A stretch of 64,000 nucleotides of DNA from Coniochaeta sp. PMI_546. Its lineage: Eukaryota > Ascomycota > Sordariomycetes > Coniochaetales > Coniochaetaceae. The stretch is from positions 620,001-684,000 of the forward strand of contig MU271145.1 of NCBI GenBank assembly GCA_021432605.1. Reading direction: 5' to 3'. How positions within the stretch are numbered: position 1 is the first letter of the stretch; every line of letters begins with the position of its first letter. The notes under the pieces were generated by a model. That model was not told where the DNA came from and ran no database searches. It was given only the letters and a program-made list of their open reading frames with translations. A program made the translations under genes and the position numbers. Shown here piece after piece: positions 20,443 through 30,518 of the stretch.

Positions 20443-21280
20443 ATGTCTATTCGTAGACCGACTGTTCTGGACGATGACTTCGCCGGAGACGATGCGGTGA
20501 TCTACGACAGCAAGAACAAGAAGGACCACTCCTCTTTCACCGCCGCCACGCCGCCGAACAGTCGCCATGCTGCGCGGCTTGCTAAGCTTGCGATGTCAGT
20601 TCAGCAGCCTCAGCACGAGAAGAAACACAACAACAGTAGAGGTGGGCTCCTCTCCTTCTCCAAGCCCCAACAGATCGAGTACCGTCCAGAGGAGCACCGT
20701 TCGTCTCAGAGCCAGGCTCACTGGCCGGCCGAGCACCCGGCTGCTGTACCTCAACAGCAGCAGCAGCAGCAACAATACAGCGCAGTTCCCTGGCAGTACT
20801 CGGACGTAACTGGAACTGCAGCACCGGACGTGCACTATACTCAAAGCCAGGCCTGCCACAACCCACCCGCCAACGGCTACTTCTACCAGGACGATGCCTC
20901 AGCCGCCGCCTATGGATCACCACAGGGCCGCCAAACCGGAGTCAGTCCGTACCAGTACCAACCCCAGCAAGTCGTGACGACCACATTGCGTCCGATGGTC
21001 AACGTCACAGAGGTGACCCGTGTTCGCACAGAACAGTCCACTGCATACAATGTCAAGTCGGACAAGGGGATTCTACGAGTCTCGGCGCCGGTCGGGAGCA
21101 ACGAAGCGCAACTGTTCGACGCCATCGCTAAAGCCAACTCGGCTGCGCCAAAGGTGAGCGACCTGCACCCGGTTACTTGACGATCATTCAAATTGCTGAC
21201 CACATTTGTAACTCCAGAGCAGCGACCCAAGCCAGACTGTCTCGCGGATCGAGGGGTGGAGGAACCGGCTGGGCTGGTGA
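20443..21280 (+). CDS. Gln-rich hypothetical protein
   Basis: Two exons, 20443-21153 and 21218-21280, give 257 residues. The 64-nt intron has donor GTGAGC, branch-like GCTGAC and acceptor CCAG; splicing in phase 0 adds SSDPSQTVSRIEGWRNRLGW. The N-terminus (MSIRRPTVLDDDFAGDDAVI) is followed by a disordered region with eight consecutive Gln at about 104-111. A more ordered block at about 180-235 (RPMVNVTEVTRVRTEQ, DKGILRVSAPVGSNEAQLFD) may be the conserved core. No known domain, signal peptide or membrane segment. The short conserved-looking second exon supports this as a real gene. Function unknown. Confidence 0.7.
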
Positions 21281-21953
21281 ATGGAAATGCTCCAAACGGA
21301 TTTGGTGGTCTTTTACCAGTCTAGGTCTATCTAGACCTTTGTGCTGGTTGAAAGCGCGTGGTGCAATTTCGGCATGTTGAATTCGACACATTGCTGAGAT
21401 CATAACCACCAGATTATGATAAAGGTTGCTGATTTCTCTGTTAGCTTTCGTATATCTGCAACTCTTTCTTTCTTTCCAGAATTGAATCGACCACCTCAAC
21501 ACAATTATCCGTGCCCTCCAGAAATGTACTGCCGTTACCGTTGAGAGTTGAGAGCAAACAAACCCCAAGGCAATATCGCCGTGGTAGCCCGATTTAGCAG
21601 CGTCCCCACTGCATATCAACAGCCATACCTCAAAGGGTAAAGCCCACGAACACTGACGGCGGCTCAGAGGCCAGCAATGCAACCCCTTGTTCAACAAATC
21701 CAATAAACGCTCTTCTTCATCAGGTTAAGACAATGCGCCCTCTGCCACTATTGATAACTTCAGGCTTGGCAGGACATGGCTCAGGCGAAGGACCTTGGCG
21801 GCGGCCGCCAGTACCTGGCCGTACAAGTTCGCGACCTGCTTCCTGTCGCGATTCCTTTGCTCCAGCCTCCTCCGTCATTTTCGCTATTCGATTGAGCTTT
21901 CCGCCGAGGCAATATAGGTTTCCTTACAAGCACTCTGGCTGCGATACCGCAAC
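21281..21953. other. Intergenic, no gene seen
   Basis: About 0.67 kb between two plus-strand genes, expected to hold the 3' end of the Gln-rich gene and the CFEM gene promoter. A NotI-like GCGGCCGC lies near 21800. Nothing else recognised. Confidence 0.45.
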
Positions 21954-23289
21954 ATGACAATGGCGACGCTGCCCCTATCTCTGGTCCTCATCCTCAGTGC
22001 CCTGTGCAGTCCAGCAGTAGCCCTGAAACCTAGGTTCCATGCCGCCCAAAGAGATGCGACTGCTGTCTCCCCATCAAGCCGAGCAAGTATAACTGAAGCG
22101 CCATCGCAGGCGGCTGTCGACCTCCGGCTGCGCTATGCTGCCGATGCTCTAGAGCGGCGCGTAGAGTTAAGTATCGACTCGTGCGCGACGGCGTGCATCA
22201 ACGCGGCCGTCACCAAGTCCACGAACTGCAAAGTGGGAGACTGGAGCTGCGAGTGCTCTGAGACGAACCAGGCTTACATAGAAGCCGGGGCGCTAAGCTG
22301 TGTATATCAGCGGTGTGGATATGCGGTCGGTGCAAGTAAGTCCTTTGGTGCAAAATGCTCATGTTGCTGCTTGTTGCCAACACCATGTTACAGACGTTTT
22401 CTCGGAAGCAGCCGACTTCTGTCTGAGCTTCAACAATGGGGAGTACTCGACCGATGCCACAACGTCAGTCTCAACTATCGACGCGACGAACTCCAAGAGT
22501 GTGGTCGTAGTGACGAAAACGGACTCGACTGGCTCGACTTCGTTCTCTACCACAGTCGTCAACGCGCCAACCGGAAGCTCGAGTGGCAGCAGTGGTGGCA
22601 ATGGCGGCTCCTCGACATCAAGCTCCTCCAGTTCCAACCCAGGCCTCTCCACCGGCGCAATAGTAGGCATCGCCGTCGGCGCAGCGGCCGGCGGCATCAT
22701 AGTCTGCGTCGCCATATTTTTTATCTGGCGATCTTGCCTCCGCAAACCCCAACGGCAACCGATCTCCTACGCGCCAGTCTCGCACATAGCCGACGACGCA
22801 GCCGCGGCGTATCCGCCCCCTCCAGGAGGGCGGGCCGAGATTGACGGCACCTCGACGCTGGTTGCCAGTACGGCCTCGCCTTCTCCTGCGCCAGGCCGCG
22901 ATAACCTGTCCAAACTGCCGAGTGTGATGTCGACAACGAGCCCGGCACCGCCACCGCCCGTGTCCCCGGTGGTAAGTACGGCCTCGCCCCCGCCGCCTGC
23001 GCATCCTCTGCCTGCTACAGCGTACCCGAACATGGCGGAGTTGCAAGGCTATGGACAGAATGTATCGAACTTGCATGGCCAGGCGTGGCAGCAGCAGCAG
23101 TATCAAGCACAGTACGCGAACCAACCACAGCAAGGAGTGTATACGACCACCGAATACCGGCCGCCCGCGGGTTATGCAGAGGTGGAAGGGGCGAGACCAC
23201 CAGAAATGCAGGGCGATACGTACATCACCCAAGAATTGCACGGTCAACACGTAACGCCGGAACTGCATGGGGCACCCACCGGCCGATAG
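21954..23289 (+). CDS. CFEM-domain plasma-membrane protein
   Basis: Exons 21954-22335 and 22394-23289 flank a 58-nt intron (donor GTAAGT) and give 425 residues. A signal peptide (about 1-24) precedes the eight-cysteine CFEM domain at about 73-150: SCATACINA, TNC, SCEC, SC, RC and, after the splice, FC. CFEM domains occur only in fungi and often serve in heme capture or surface sensing. A Ser/Gly-rich stalk follows, then one membrane helix (GAIVGIAVGAAAGGIIVCVA, ending RSCLRK), then a Pro/Gln-rich cytosolic tail. The single-pass layout with a long tail resembles surface sensors more than GPI-anchored heme scavengers. The Asp usually found between the fourth and fifth cysteines appears as Glu. 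Confidence 0.88.
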
Positions 23290-23603
23290 TGTATGAGAAT
23301 GGATGTCCGCTACTCTTCGAACCGGGTGACTGAAGATGTGAATACAAACTTTGGTTGGTATTTTTATACATATATATTTGGCATTATTTTTTGAGAAGCG
23401 CCAGTGCGGCAGCTTCGTTGTTCTAAGATGGATGGACCAAGGTTTTGTAGCCGGCTTAGCATTGTTCTGTTGTATCTGCCGCTGGAGCTTTTCGCCAGTT
23501 GTTAGGAGAACAATAGCAGCATGTCGATACGTCCGGTCAATATGACGACGAGATTGAGCACGCACAAGGGTCTAAGCTGATACATGTGTAAGGTGCCCTA
23601 ATT
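23290..23603. other. Convergent spacer CFEM / metallophosphoesterase
   Basis: A 314-bp spacer between convergent stops. It should carry both polyadenylation regions, including AT-rich sequence around 23360-23390. Nothing else recognised. Confidence 0.45.
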
Positions 23604-24560
23604 TCATGCCCTTGGAAGCTCGATATCAACAACCCAAGGCAGTTGCACCTGGCCACCTTCCAGGGCCTCGAGGGCAGCGTTGACAAAGAGCGTATGGCGG
23701 CCAGGGGTTATGGGGTGCTCGTCATCCGAACAGTGGCTTGTACCTCGGAAGCCCTCCTTGGTTAGCCGCTGGAATTCCTTCTTCTTGTCGTGTACCACCT
23801 GCGGAGCGTCCCATTTGCCGGGCTTAAGGGTGGCGAGGCTTTCAACAAGAGTCGAGAAGGTGTTGTCGATATCGGTAAAGTGTGAAGGGTCTTCGGTGGC
23901 CTCTTCTCCACGCCAGGCGACGAGCTTGGCCCCCCAACCTTCGTGGATGTGGCCAAAACAGTGCAGGCGCGGTCGGGTCTTTGCGATGGCCGCAAATAGA
24001 TGATTGCAACCGCCACGTTGCTGGGATGCTGTTAGGTCCAGAACGCCCTTGGGTGGGCCATGGGTGATCACTACGTCGGCATCCTCGATGGCGAAGTCAT
24101 GGCCGTCTCCACGCTTGAACTGGAAACCCCAATCCCCCAAAGACGGGGTAAAGGGACTGGCAAACACTATAAGCCTAGCGCCATTTTGGAGAGTGAAGTG
24201 ATGAATGCCTTCGTCAAGATAGGTGATGTCGTCTGAATCCGCAAAAAGCTGACGAGCTTCACCAAAGTCGCCATATTCCCTTTTTATTAGCTCTGCCTCG
24301 ATCGAGTAGGCAGCGGTGGCGTGGTCGGCCTTCCTCTGAAATGTAGGTATGTCAAGCGTGAAGTCGTGGTTGCCAGCAATGACCAACTTCAGCGGAGCGT
24401 TGATGCCTTTGAGCAGGTCGAGTGACCGTCGGAATTCGTCGATCTTGGATTCGTCAGTGAGGTCGCCGCAGTGAATGGCCACATCGACGGTAAGATTCGG
24501 AATGAAGAAGTCCCCGGCATGGGTGTCAGAAATGATGAGAAATCGGGTTTTGATATCCAT
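23604..24560 (-). CDS. Calcineurin-like metallophosphoesterase
   Basis: Intronless gene for 318 residues with the full metallophosphoesterase motif set in order: D-x-H in ISDTHAGD, GD in HCGDLTD, GNHD in IAGNHDFTLD, HGPP, and GHIHEGWG. It belongs to the group common in fungi with several copies per genome, similar to metazoan MPPED1/2-type proteins; substrate unknown. The ATG at 24560 (MDIKTRF) is chosen since it directly precedes the first strand; an in-frame ATG at 24593 would add 11 residues. No signal peptide, so cytosolic. A truncated paralogue lies at 17624-17875. Confidence 0.88.
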   Translation of the reverse strand: MDIKTRFLIISDTHAGDFFIPNLTVDVAIHCGDLTDESKIDEFRRSLDLLKGINAPLKLVIAGNHDFTLDIPTFQRKADHATAAYSIEAELIKREYGDFGEARQLFADSDDITYLDEGIHHFTLQNGARLIVFASPFTPSLGDWGFQFKRGDGHDFAIEDADVVITHGPPKGVLDLTASQQRGGCNHLFAAIAKTRPRLHCFGHIHEGWGAKLVAWRGEEATEDPSHFTDIDNTFSTLVESLATLKPGKWDAPQVVHDKKKEFQRLTKEGFRGTSHCSDDEHPITPGRHTLFVNAALEALEGGQVQLPWVVDIELPRA

Positions 24561-25620
24561 CTTAGATAGCTCTTTGTTAGAGCAATGAGTCATGCCGCTC
24601 TGCAAGGCAGTTGCTCGATCGCGGATTTGCTTTTCCAAAACATAAGATTAGTTGTGTCGGGCTTTTATTAGTGCTTGGTCGCTGATGGGAATGCTTGGAG
24701 TGAAGAGTAGTAGAGTGTGCATCAGATCCAAGGAGGATAGCACGATCCTTTCTAGTTTTCGCATCAGGCTGTCCTTCCTGCCACCATGCAAGATCATGCG
24801 GCAAACTAACCTCTGAGGCAATTGGGTTGACGCTAATATATGAGTAACCAAAGCTGGGAAGCTTATCTTGAAAAGCACATCCTAACTATTTGGACGAGAC
24901 AGGCGAGGAGTATGGCGGAGATTGGGATGAGAGGTACTTCACATTGCTACAAGAACATTGAGATTAGCACTCGGAAAGACGATGGTGATGTTATTGGGTC
25001 ATTCGATTCGAACGGTAGAAAATGAAGTGTCGAAACACAAAGAAAATCACACATTTTCCTACTGAGACTCCTTAACTGAGTCTCGCCGGGACCCCTGCGC
25101 TTGTAACTTTGCTACTGCCTGGTTAGGATTCACGGCGTGACTTGTGATGACGAGGTCGGGCGGTTTTGAGTTTCCACGTACGTGGTTCCGAAATTGAAAT
25201 GCATCAACCATGCACGACTTGGATGCATAGGAAGCTTGACTTTCAAACCAGGCAATGTTTCGACCTAGCCTAACAATTGTTTTATCGTGTAAGTAGCTGC
25301 TGCGCACTGGCTAAGTTGTAAGTTTCTTCGTCCATAGCTACGTTGAAGTACAGGTTGAAACGGGCGACTTCCGTTGTGTAGCGGGCATTTCTGCTCTTGT
25401 GAAGATAGTCATCGGCCTACCACCCCGAAAAGAACGTCTTGAGGACTCGACTACAGGTTTTGATCTATACACCGACGAGCTGGGGCCGAAGGGCAACAAG
25501 CGGGTCAACAGCATACTGACCACAAAGACCACCCCTCCGCCTGCCCCAGCCCGACAGTCCATACTGTACAATGTTTTGTTCATGCATATATCGTACATAT
25601 CTTACCAACAGCAATCCGCC
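24561..25620. other. Intergenic, no gene seen
   Basis: About 1 kb between two minus-strand genes: the promoter of the metallophosphoesterase and the 3' flank of tafazzin. Only short, overlapping open frames. Nothing recognised. Confidence 0.5.
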
Positions 25621-26946
25621 TCAATCCTGGTTTATCAGACTGCCATCGACGGCACTCTTATACCTCTTCCCTTCCTTGTCCTTCGCCCACGTCTCGGCAT
25701 CGCCGAGCGTCGGATCGCCCTCAGGATAGCCCATCTGCCTCCTCAACTTCATCACCTCCTCCCTCACCCGTCTCGCGACCTCGATCCTGATCTCCCTCGC
25801 CTCAGGCCCGTTCCTCAGCTCCTCATCCTTCAACTCCCCCAGCACGTCCTCGCCACCACTGACTCTGTTCATACCGTTGCGACGCCGGGCAACAAGCTCC
25901 TTCCACCTTTTTCTCAGGTCACCAAACACTGCCTCCGAATCCAACACGTCCCCGATCGCGATACGGATGTTCTTGCGTATGCGAGGCAAGAAGCGGGGGA
26001 AGGTGCGGTCTTCGGGCATGACGTGCTGGAAGCCGTCGATGAAGATTGGGACGACGTCTGGTAGAGGCTCGGACTCGAGGATGAGGCGGCTGACGCCCCA
26101 CTTGAAGTACCGCGTGTCGAGAGCCGGATGCTGGTGAACGGCACCTTCGGGGAAGATGTGGATCCAGGAGTGCCGGTTGACGGGGTGGATAGAGGGGGAG
26201 GGGACGACGTCTTGTCCGGTTGTGGTGTAGGTTTTGGGATAGGTGTAGGTTAGAGCGCCAGAGGTGAAGGGGTCGGACGGCAAGGAGGTCTGAGATGAGG
26301 GTGCTGGAGGAGGTGTAGAGGGGGATGATAGAAGACGGATCGCTTCTGTGAAGGTTGGTTGGAAGAGGCCGCCATGTTGGGAGTGCTTCAGTCTATGGGT
26401 AGGCAGAACTTGGCCGTAGGTGAAGAAGTTGGCGAAGAGTCTAGGTCCGGATATTAGGTCTAGCTCTCGATGACCGCTGTAACATGGCAACAAGGACGAC
26501 CTACTTGTTTTTGAAACATATGTCATGAGCGCCTAAGCCCCATCTTGCGTTCTGTGGCCTGAAAGTGTAGCTCAGGGGTAGCATACTCCACATGACCGGA
26601 TCATCGAGTCTAGCAGGATATCAGGACCGGATGCTCATTCTATGCACTAGAGGTAATACGAAAATAACATACACGCTTATATGGTTAGACACTGGATTAC
26701 AGTTAGGATGCGCGTGGGTCTTCAGGTCAAAACGGGGGCCTTACCAGTGATCAACCCTCGCTGCCTCTTCGCGGGATCTGCGCGGCTGTCGAGAACGTCA
26801 AGAAAGCGCTGTAGACCGTAGACTTCAGTCTTACTCAGCCCAAAGAGAAAGGCTTTCGAGATGCAGCTTGACAAACCCATCACCAGAGACGACGTCACTC
26901 GCCAGGGCAGGCTGGGACCCTGCTGGCCCCCCGTTGGCGCACTCAT
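25621..26946 (-). CDS. TAZ1: Tafazzin, cardiolipin transacylase
   Basis: Mitochondrial monolysocardiolipin transacylase that remodels cardiolipin acyl chains. Four exons, 26745-26946, 26673-26691, 26505-26609 and 25621-26440, give 381 residues. Introns are 53, 63 and 64 nt. The second exon is only 19 nt and encodes most of VSNHISV; with the third exon it completes the catalytic HX4D motif, His71 to Asp76 (NHISVLDDP). The family segment MLPLSYTFRPQNARWGLGAH follows, then FKNKLFANFFTYGQVLPTHR and, further on, IHIFPEGAVHQ (the Gly motif). A long insert between the two blocks (about 165-205) is rich in Pro/Ser/Thr. The ATG at 26946 starts the usual PSLPWRVTSSLVMG N-terminus. All splice phases agree (1, 2, 2). 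Confidence 0.95.
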
Positions 26947-27807
26947 CTTAAAATGAACACAGAGTCATGCTATGTATGCGCAAGAAGGAGTGACGTGTTG
27001 CAGAACGCAATAGCTATGCTAAAGGAATGAAGGATATAGTCAAATTGTACCCTGGATGGAGGAAGACGCTCAAACTTGTTGAGGCTCACGGTCGACTTTT
27101 CTTTTTCAACGACGCTGGCAAGTGCAACCTTAAAGTTGCACGCCAAGCACGGGATCCCCACAATTTCCACCGACAGGCTCCACAGAAACCACGATGCAGG
27201 GTCAGATCTGCTTTCCACTGCAACGGCACGCTAAGGACTTGTGCCGTGTACGTAATCAGAGACGTCTTCTCCAACCTCATATCACAAACACATCAAAGGG
27301 CGCCCACCACGTAGCTCGCTTGTTACTGTGGTAGAGATCCCACAACGATTTAAACCGTCAGCTTCAGAGATCGATTCGCCACCAACAACGTCGAAGAGTG
27401 GCCGAGCAGCCCGCCGCAGATACGCTGACACGAAATCGCAACTGAAGGGTTGACAGGGTTCCGAGACGGTATAACGAGCGTGAACCATCTGCTCTCGTGC
27501 GCCTAATAGCAACACAGACAAAAAGTCCACCCTGGGCACCAGGAGCTTCAAGCTTGATCTAAATATTGGATCAGACCGACGTCTCAAGGCCGAGGTCGCG
27601 AGGAGCGCAGCCGCTCTGCGATCCCCAAGCTGGAGAACCTATCTCAGGTTGCCTAAGGAGACACAACCGACTCGGCGAGGTTCTTGCTTTCCGGAAACTA
27701 CCCGCTGATCTACAGAGGAGGAGGGGCGCTGTTCACCGAGAGTCAATTGTCGCCGAGGAAGTAACCAAGACCGCGACCTCTCCGATTTTGGCCAACTCAC
27801 CACTATA
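26947..27807. promoter_or_regulatory. Divergent spacer of TAZ1 and NOSIP-like gene
   Basis: About 0.86 kb between divergent starts; both promoters should be in it. Only short open frames occur. No specific site can be named. Confidence 0.45.
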
Positions 27808-28939
27808 ATGGCGCACAGCAAAAGAAACACTAGCCGTGCAGTCTTCACATCCCACGAACGGGCACTGGCGAAATCCGCTTGGAGCTCTACGTCTGCCCGC
27901 CTGAACCGCGACTCCTTCCTTCCGTTCGCATACTGTCGCCTCTGCCTCGAGAACGCCATTGATCCCGTCTCATGTCTCCACGGCGATCTCTACTGCCGCG
28001 AATGTGCACTGAGCAATATCCTCGCGCAAAAGAAGGAGATCAAGCGTCTGGAGAAGGTCCTGCAACAAGAGGAGAGGGAACAATTAGAGGCCAAGGCGCG
28101 GCAGGAGGCAGAGGCTCAAGAACGCGCAATTCGAGAGTTCGAACTCACGCAGGCTGGGCTCGACGTCAAGGCTAGCAAAGGGAGCACGCGTGCTAAATCA
28201 ATACAAGAGCACCCTCCTTCCACTGAGGTGAATGGCGTGGAGAGGAGGGGAGAGAAACGGAAGTTCTCATTAGACGCTGACGAGGTCGAGCGTATTGCTG
28301 CTGAAGAACGTACAAAGGCGAGGAGGGCTATTGAGGACGAAAAGGTACGATTGCTTCAGTTGGCTATCTTCCTGACTCTATGCTAATCCAATCTTGCAGT
28401 CAGCCAAACCAACCTTGCCCTCGTTCTGGACACCGTCAGTCACACCATCGTCAAACAAGCACAATGTCCTGCACGATATAAAGAAGAAGACGAAGACGCA
28501 ACCAATATGCCCTGCCTCTCCGGAAGACCAGCCACATTACTACTCACTACATACTTTAATCACAGTGAACTTTACAGAAGAGAAAGACGAGAAGACCAAG
28601 ACATCGACGAGGATATGTCCGGCGTGCAAGAAAGCACTCTCAAACTCCTCCAAGGCAATGCTCGCAAAGCCGTGCGGTCACGTTGTCTGTGGAAGCTGCG
28701 TGAAGACGTTCATGAACCCGCAGGGCCATCATGACCCCCACGCGCCACATGTAGATCCGGAAGCGGTCCAGTGTTATGTCTGCGAGGCCGTGCTGACAGA
28801 GAAAGCCCCCGACAAGAAAGAGAAGGAGGGCAAGGAGAAGGTTCGACCTGGGTTGGTCGAGATTAGGAGAGAGGGCACTGGTTTCTCTGCTGGTGGCCAG
28901 ACACAAGCGCAGAAGAACGGTGTTTCGTTCCAATGCTAA
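27808..28939 (+). CDS. NOSIP-like RING/U-box protein
   Basis: Exons 27808-28344 and 28400-28939 flank a 55-nt intron (donor GTACGA) and give 358 residues. It matches the nitric oxide synthase-interacting protein (NOSIP) family, predicted E3 ubiquitin ligases also found with spliceosomes. The N-terminal half has the first zinc-finger-like part, YCRLCLENAIDPVSCLHGDL and YCRECAL (about 42-70), the split U-box characteristic of NOSIP. A long Glu/Lys/Arg coiled coil follows (about 75-180). The second half carries ICPACKKAL with LAKPCGHVVCGSCVKTF and YVCEAVL. The start MAHSKRNTSRAVFTSHER matches the usual N-terminus. Fungi lack the animal NOS partner, so the name indicates family only. Confidence 0.9.
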
Positions 28940-29108
28940 GCTTCAATCATAATGCAATCAAGTCAACCAACAGGATATTCAGAGTTCACGTAGGGAGAGC
29001 ATCTTGTATGGTACCATTCGACAGGTCGAAACGTAAGTAATCCTGAAATTCCGAACTGAACACATATTCTTGTGTACAAACGTCTACTCATACACGAAGC
29101 AACCTAAC

Positions 29109-30518
29109 TTATTTTTCGAAGATCTTCCGATGCCCGTTCTCCAGCGCATTGCTAATGATAGTCTTGCCTGAATCTAAGGCAGACCCTGCAACGTCTTTCA
29201 CGTTGCCCACGACGCCCTCGCTCGAGTTCAAGGCAGAGGCGGCAGCTGCCTTTGCCGCCTCTGCGGCCTCCTTTCCTGAGCTCAATGCAGACTCTGCAGC
29301 GGCTCGTGCCGTGTCTGCAGCCTCCTTGCGTTGGCTCCACAACTGACCCCCCTTTTTGGAAACGCGTTTTAGAGCAACCGCGTCCGATGCATGAGCAACA
29401 GCATATTTGAGCCGCAGCATGGCCATCAGCACCTTGGGATGTCCGTTGAGATAGGCCAGAATGGCAAAGTACAGCCGGAACAACAGCTTGTGCACCACGT
29501 CCTTAGACACCATCGTGACTCCGTGGCTAAAGAAGGCCTTCAGCAGCTCGCCTGGCAGCCCATCATAGAGCGCACCTACGCCTTCCTCCCTCCGTATCCT
29601 CGCCACCGTACCAAAGATGGTCTCACTATCCTTCCTTGGCGTAGTCCTCTTCGGCGCACTCGCAGCCAACTCCTCCGTCTTCTCGCTCAAAACATTTTCC
29701 GCCTTTGCCAGCCGCTCAGTTTTTTCACTCAGCCTATAACCCTTACCACTTTCGTCGTCGTGTCCGTCTGTCTTCTTCTCCTTACCCGGCCCAACCTGTG
29801 CCCTCGCCTTAGCAATCTGGAACGGATACGTCACCCCCGTAGCAACAGCCTTGCTAACCGCAGCGAGCACGAATGTCATCCCCGTCCCAACCTTCTTCTC
29901 GCTATCCCACCTCTCATTCGACAGAGCCCTCTTCGTCAACGTCTGCTGCAAGAAAAACGTGATACTCGGGTTCAGCGTCAGCACCAGACTAGCCGAATAC
30001 CCCGCCCACAAGCCCAAAATGCCCTTCTCCTGCCTTATCTCAGCCAGCACCTCGCCAAACGACTTGTCCTTGTCTTGACCCGCCTCTCCGGACACCAGGC
30101 TCGCCGTCTGCCGCCGCGTGACCACATTCCCCACGGGGGTGGTGAACAGCCGTGCTGCCGCACCCGCTACGGCACCGATGGCAAGTTCCTCGGCGGCGTT
30201 GAGGTGTCGTCTCCTTCCGTGCAGGCGCCTGGCGCGGAACCAGTTGTAAAAGAGGAAGAAGAGGAATGAGTCGACTACGGATTTCGCTATGTCGGCGCGT
30301 AAGCCTGTGAAGAAGGCCGGTATGCCGCCCTCGGCGGCGTATATCTTCCGGAATGCGTCGAGGATGCCATTGTAGGATTGAGAGGCAGAGAGCTGCCGCT
30401 GGACTTTGAGGCGCGTGTTGACTAGGTCGAGGGGGTAGGTTGCAAGGGTAGAGACTGCCGTTCCCGTCGAGCCGGAGAGAGCATGGGTCAAGGAAGGGAG
30501 GATAGAGGGGGAGGACAT
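29109..30518 (-). CDS. Mitochondrial-carrier-family protein
   Basis: Intronless gene for 469 residues with three carrier repeats. Signature motifs are YPLDLVNTRLK (repeat 1), TPVGNVVTRRQ (repeat 2) and YPFQIAKARAQ (repeat 3), giving six membrane helices. Of the known carriers it most resembles the peroxisomal adenine nucleotide transporters (Ant1/PMP34), inferred from overall resemblance only. A charged insert (about 245-300) interrupts the third repeat, and a C-terminal extension of about 90 residues is unusual for carriers. The extension holds three 18-residue units (E/A/G-SAL-x-S-x...) rich in Ala. Carriers have no cleaved presequence, so location cannot be read. Convergent with the NOSIP-like gene, 169 bp apart. 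Confidence 0.85.
   Translation of the reverse strand: MSSPSILPSLTHALSGSTGTAVSTLATYPLDLVNTRLKVQRQLSASQSYNGILDAFRKIYAAEGGIPAFFTGLRADIAKSVVDSFLFFLFYNWFRARRLHGRRRHLNAAEELAIGAVAGAAARLFTTPVGNVVTRRQTASLVSGEAGQDKDKSFGEVLAEIRQEKGILGLWAGYSASLVLTLNPSITFFLQQTLTKRALSNERWDSEKKVGTGMTFVLAAVSKAVATGVTYPFQIAKARAQVGPGKEKKTDGHDDESGKGYRLSEKTERLAKAENVLSEKTEELAASAPKRTTPRKDSETIFGTVARIRREEGVGALYDGLPGELLKAFFSHGVTMVSKDVVHKLLFRLYFAILAYLNGHPKVLMAMLRLKYAVAHASDAVALKRVSKKGGQLWSQRKEAADTARAAAESALSSGKEAAEAAKAAAASALNSSEGVVGNVKDVAGSALDSGKTIISNALENGHRKIFEK

Noticed and set aside
29391-30269. 292-codon plus-strand frame opposite the carrier gene
   Set aside because: It lies antisense to three carrier signatures and has no recognisable domain.
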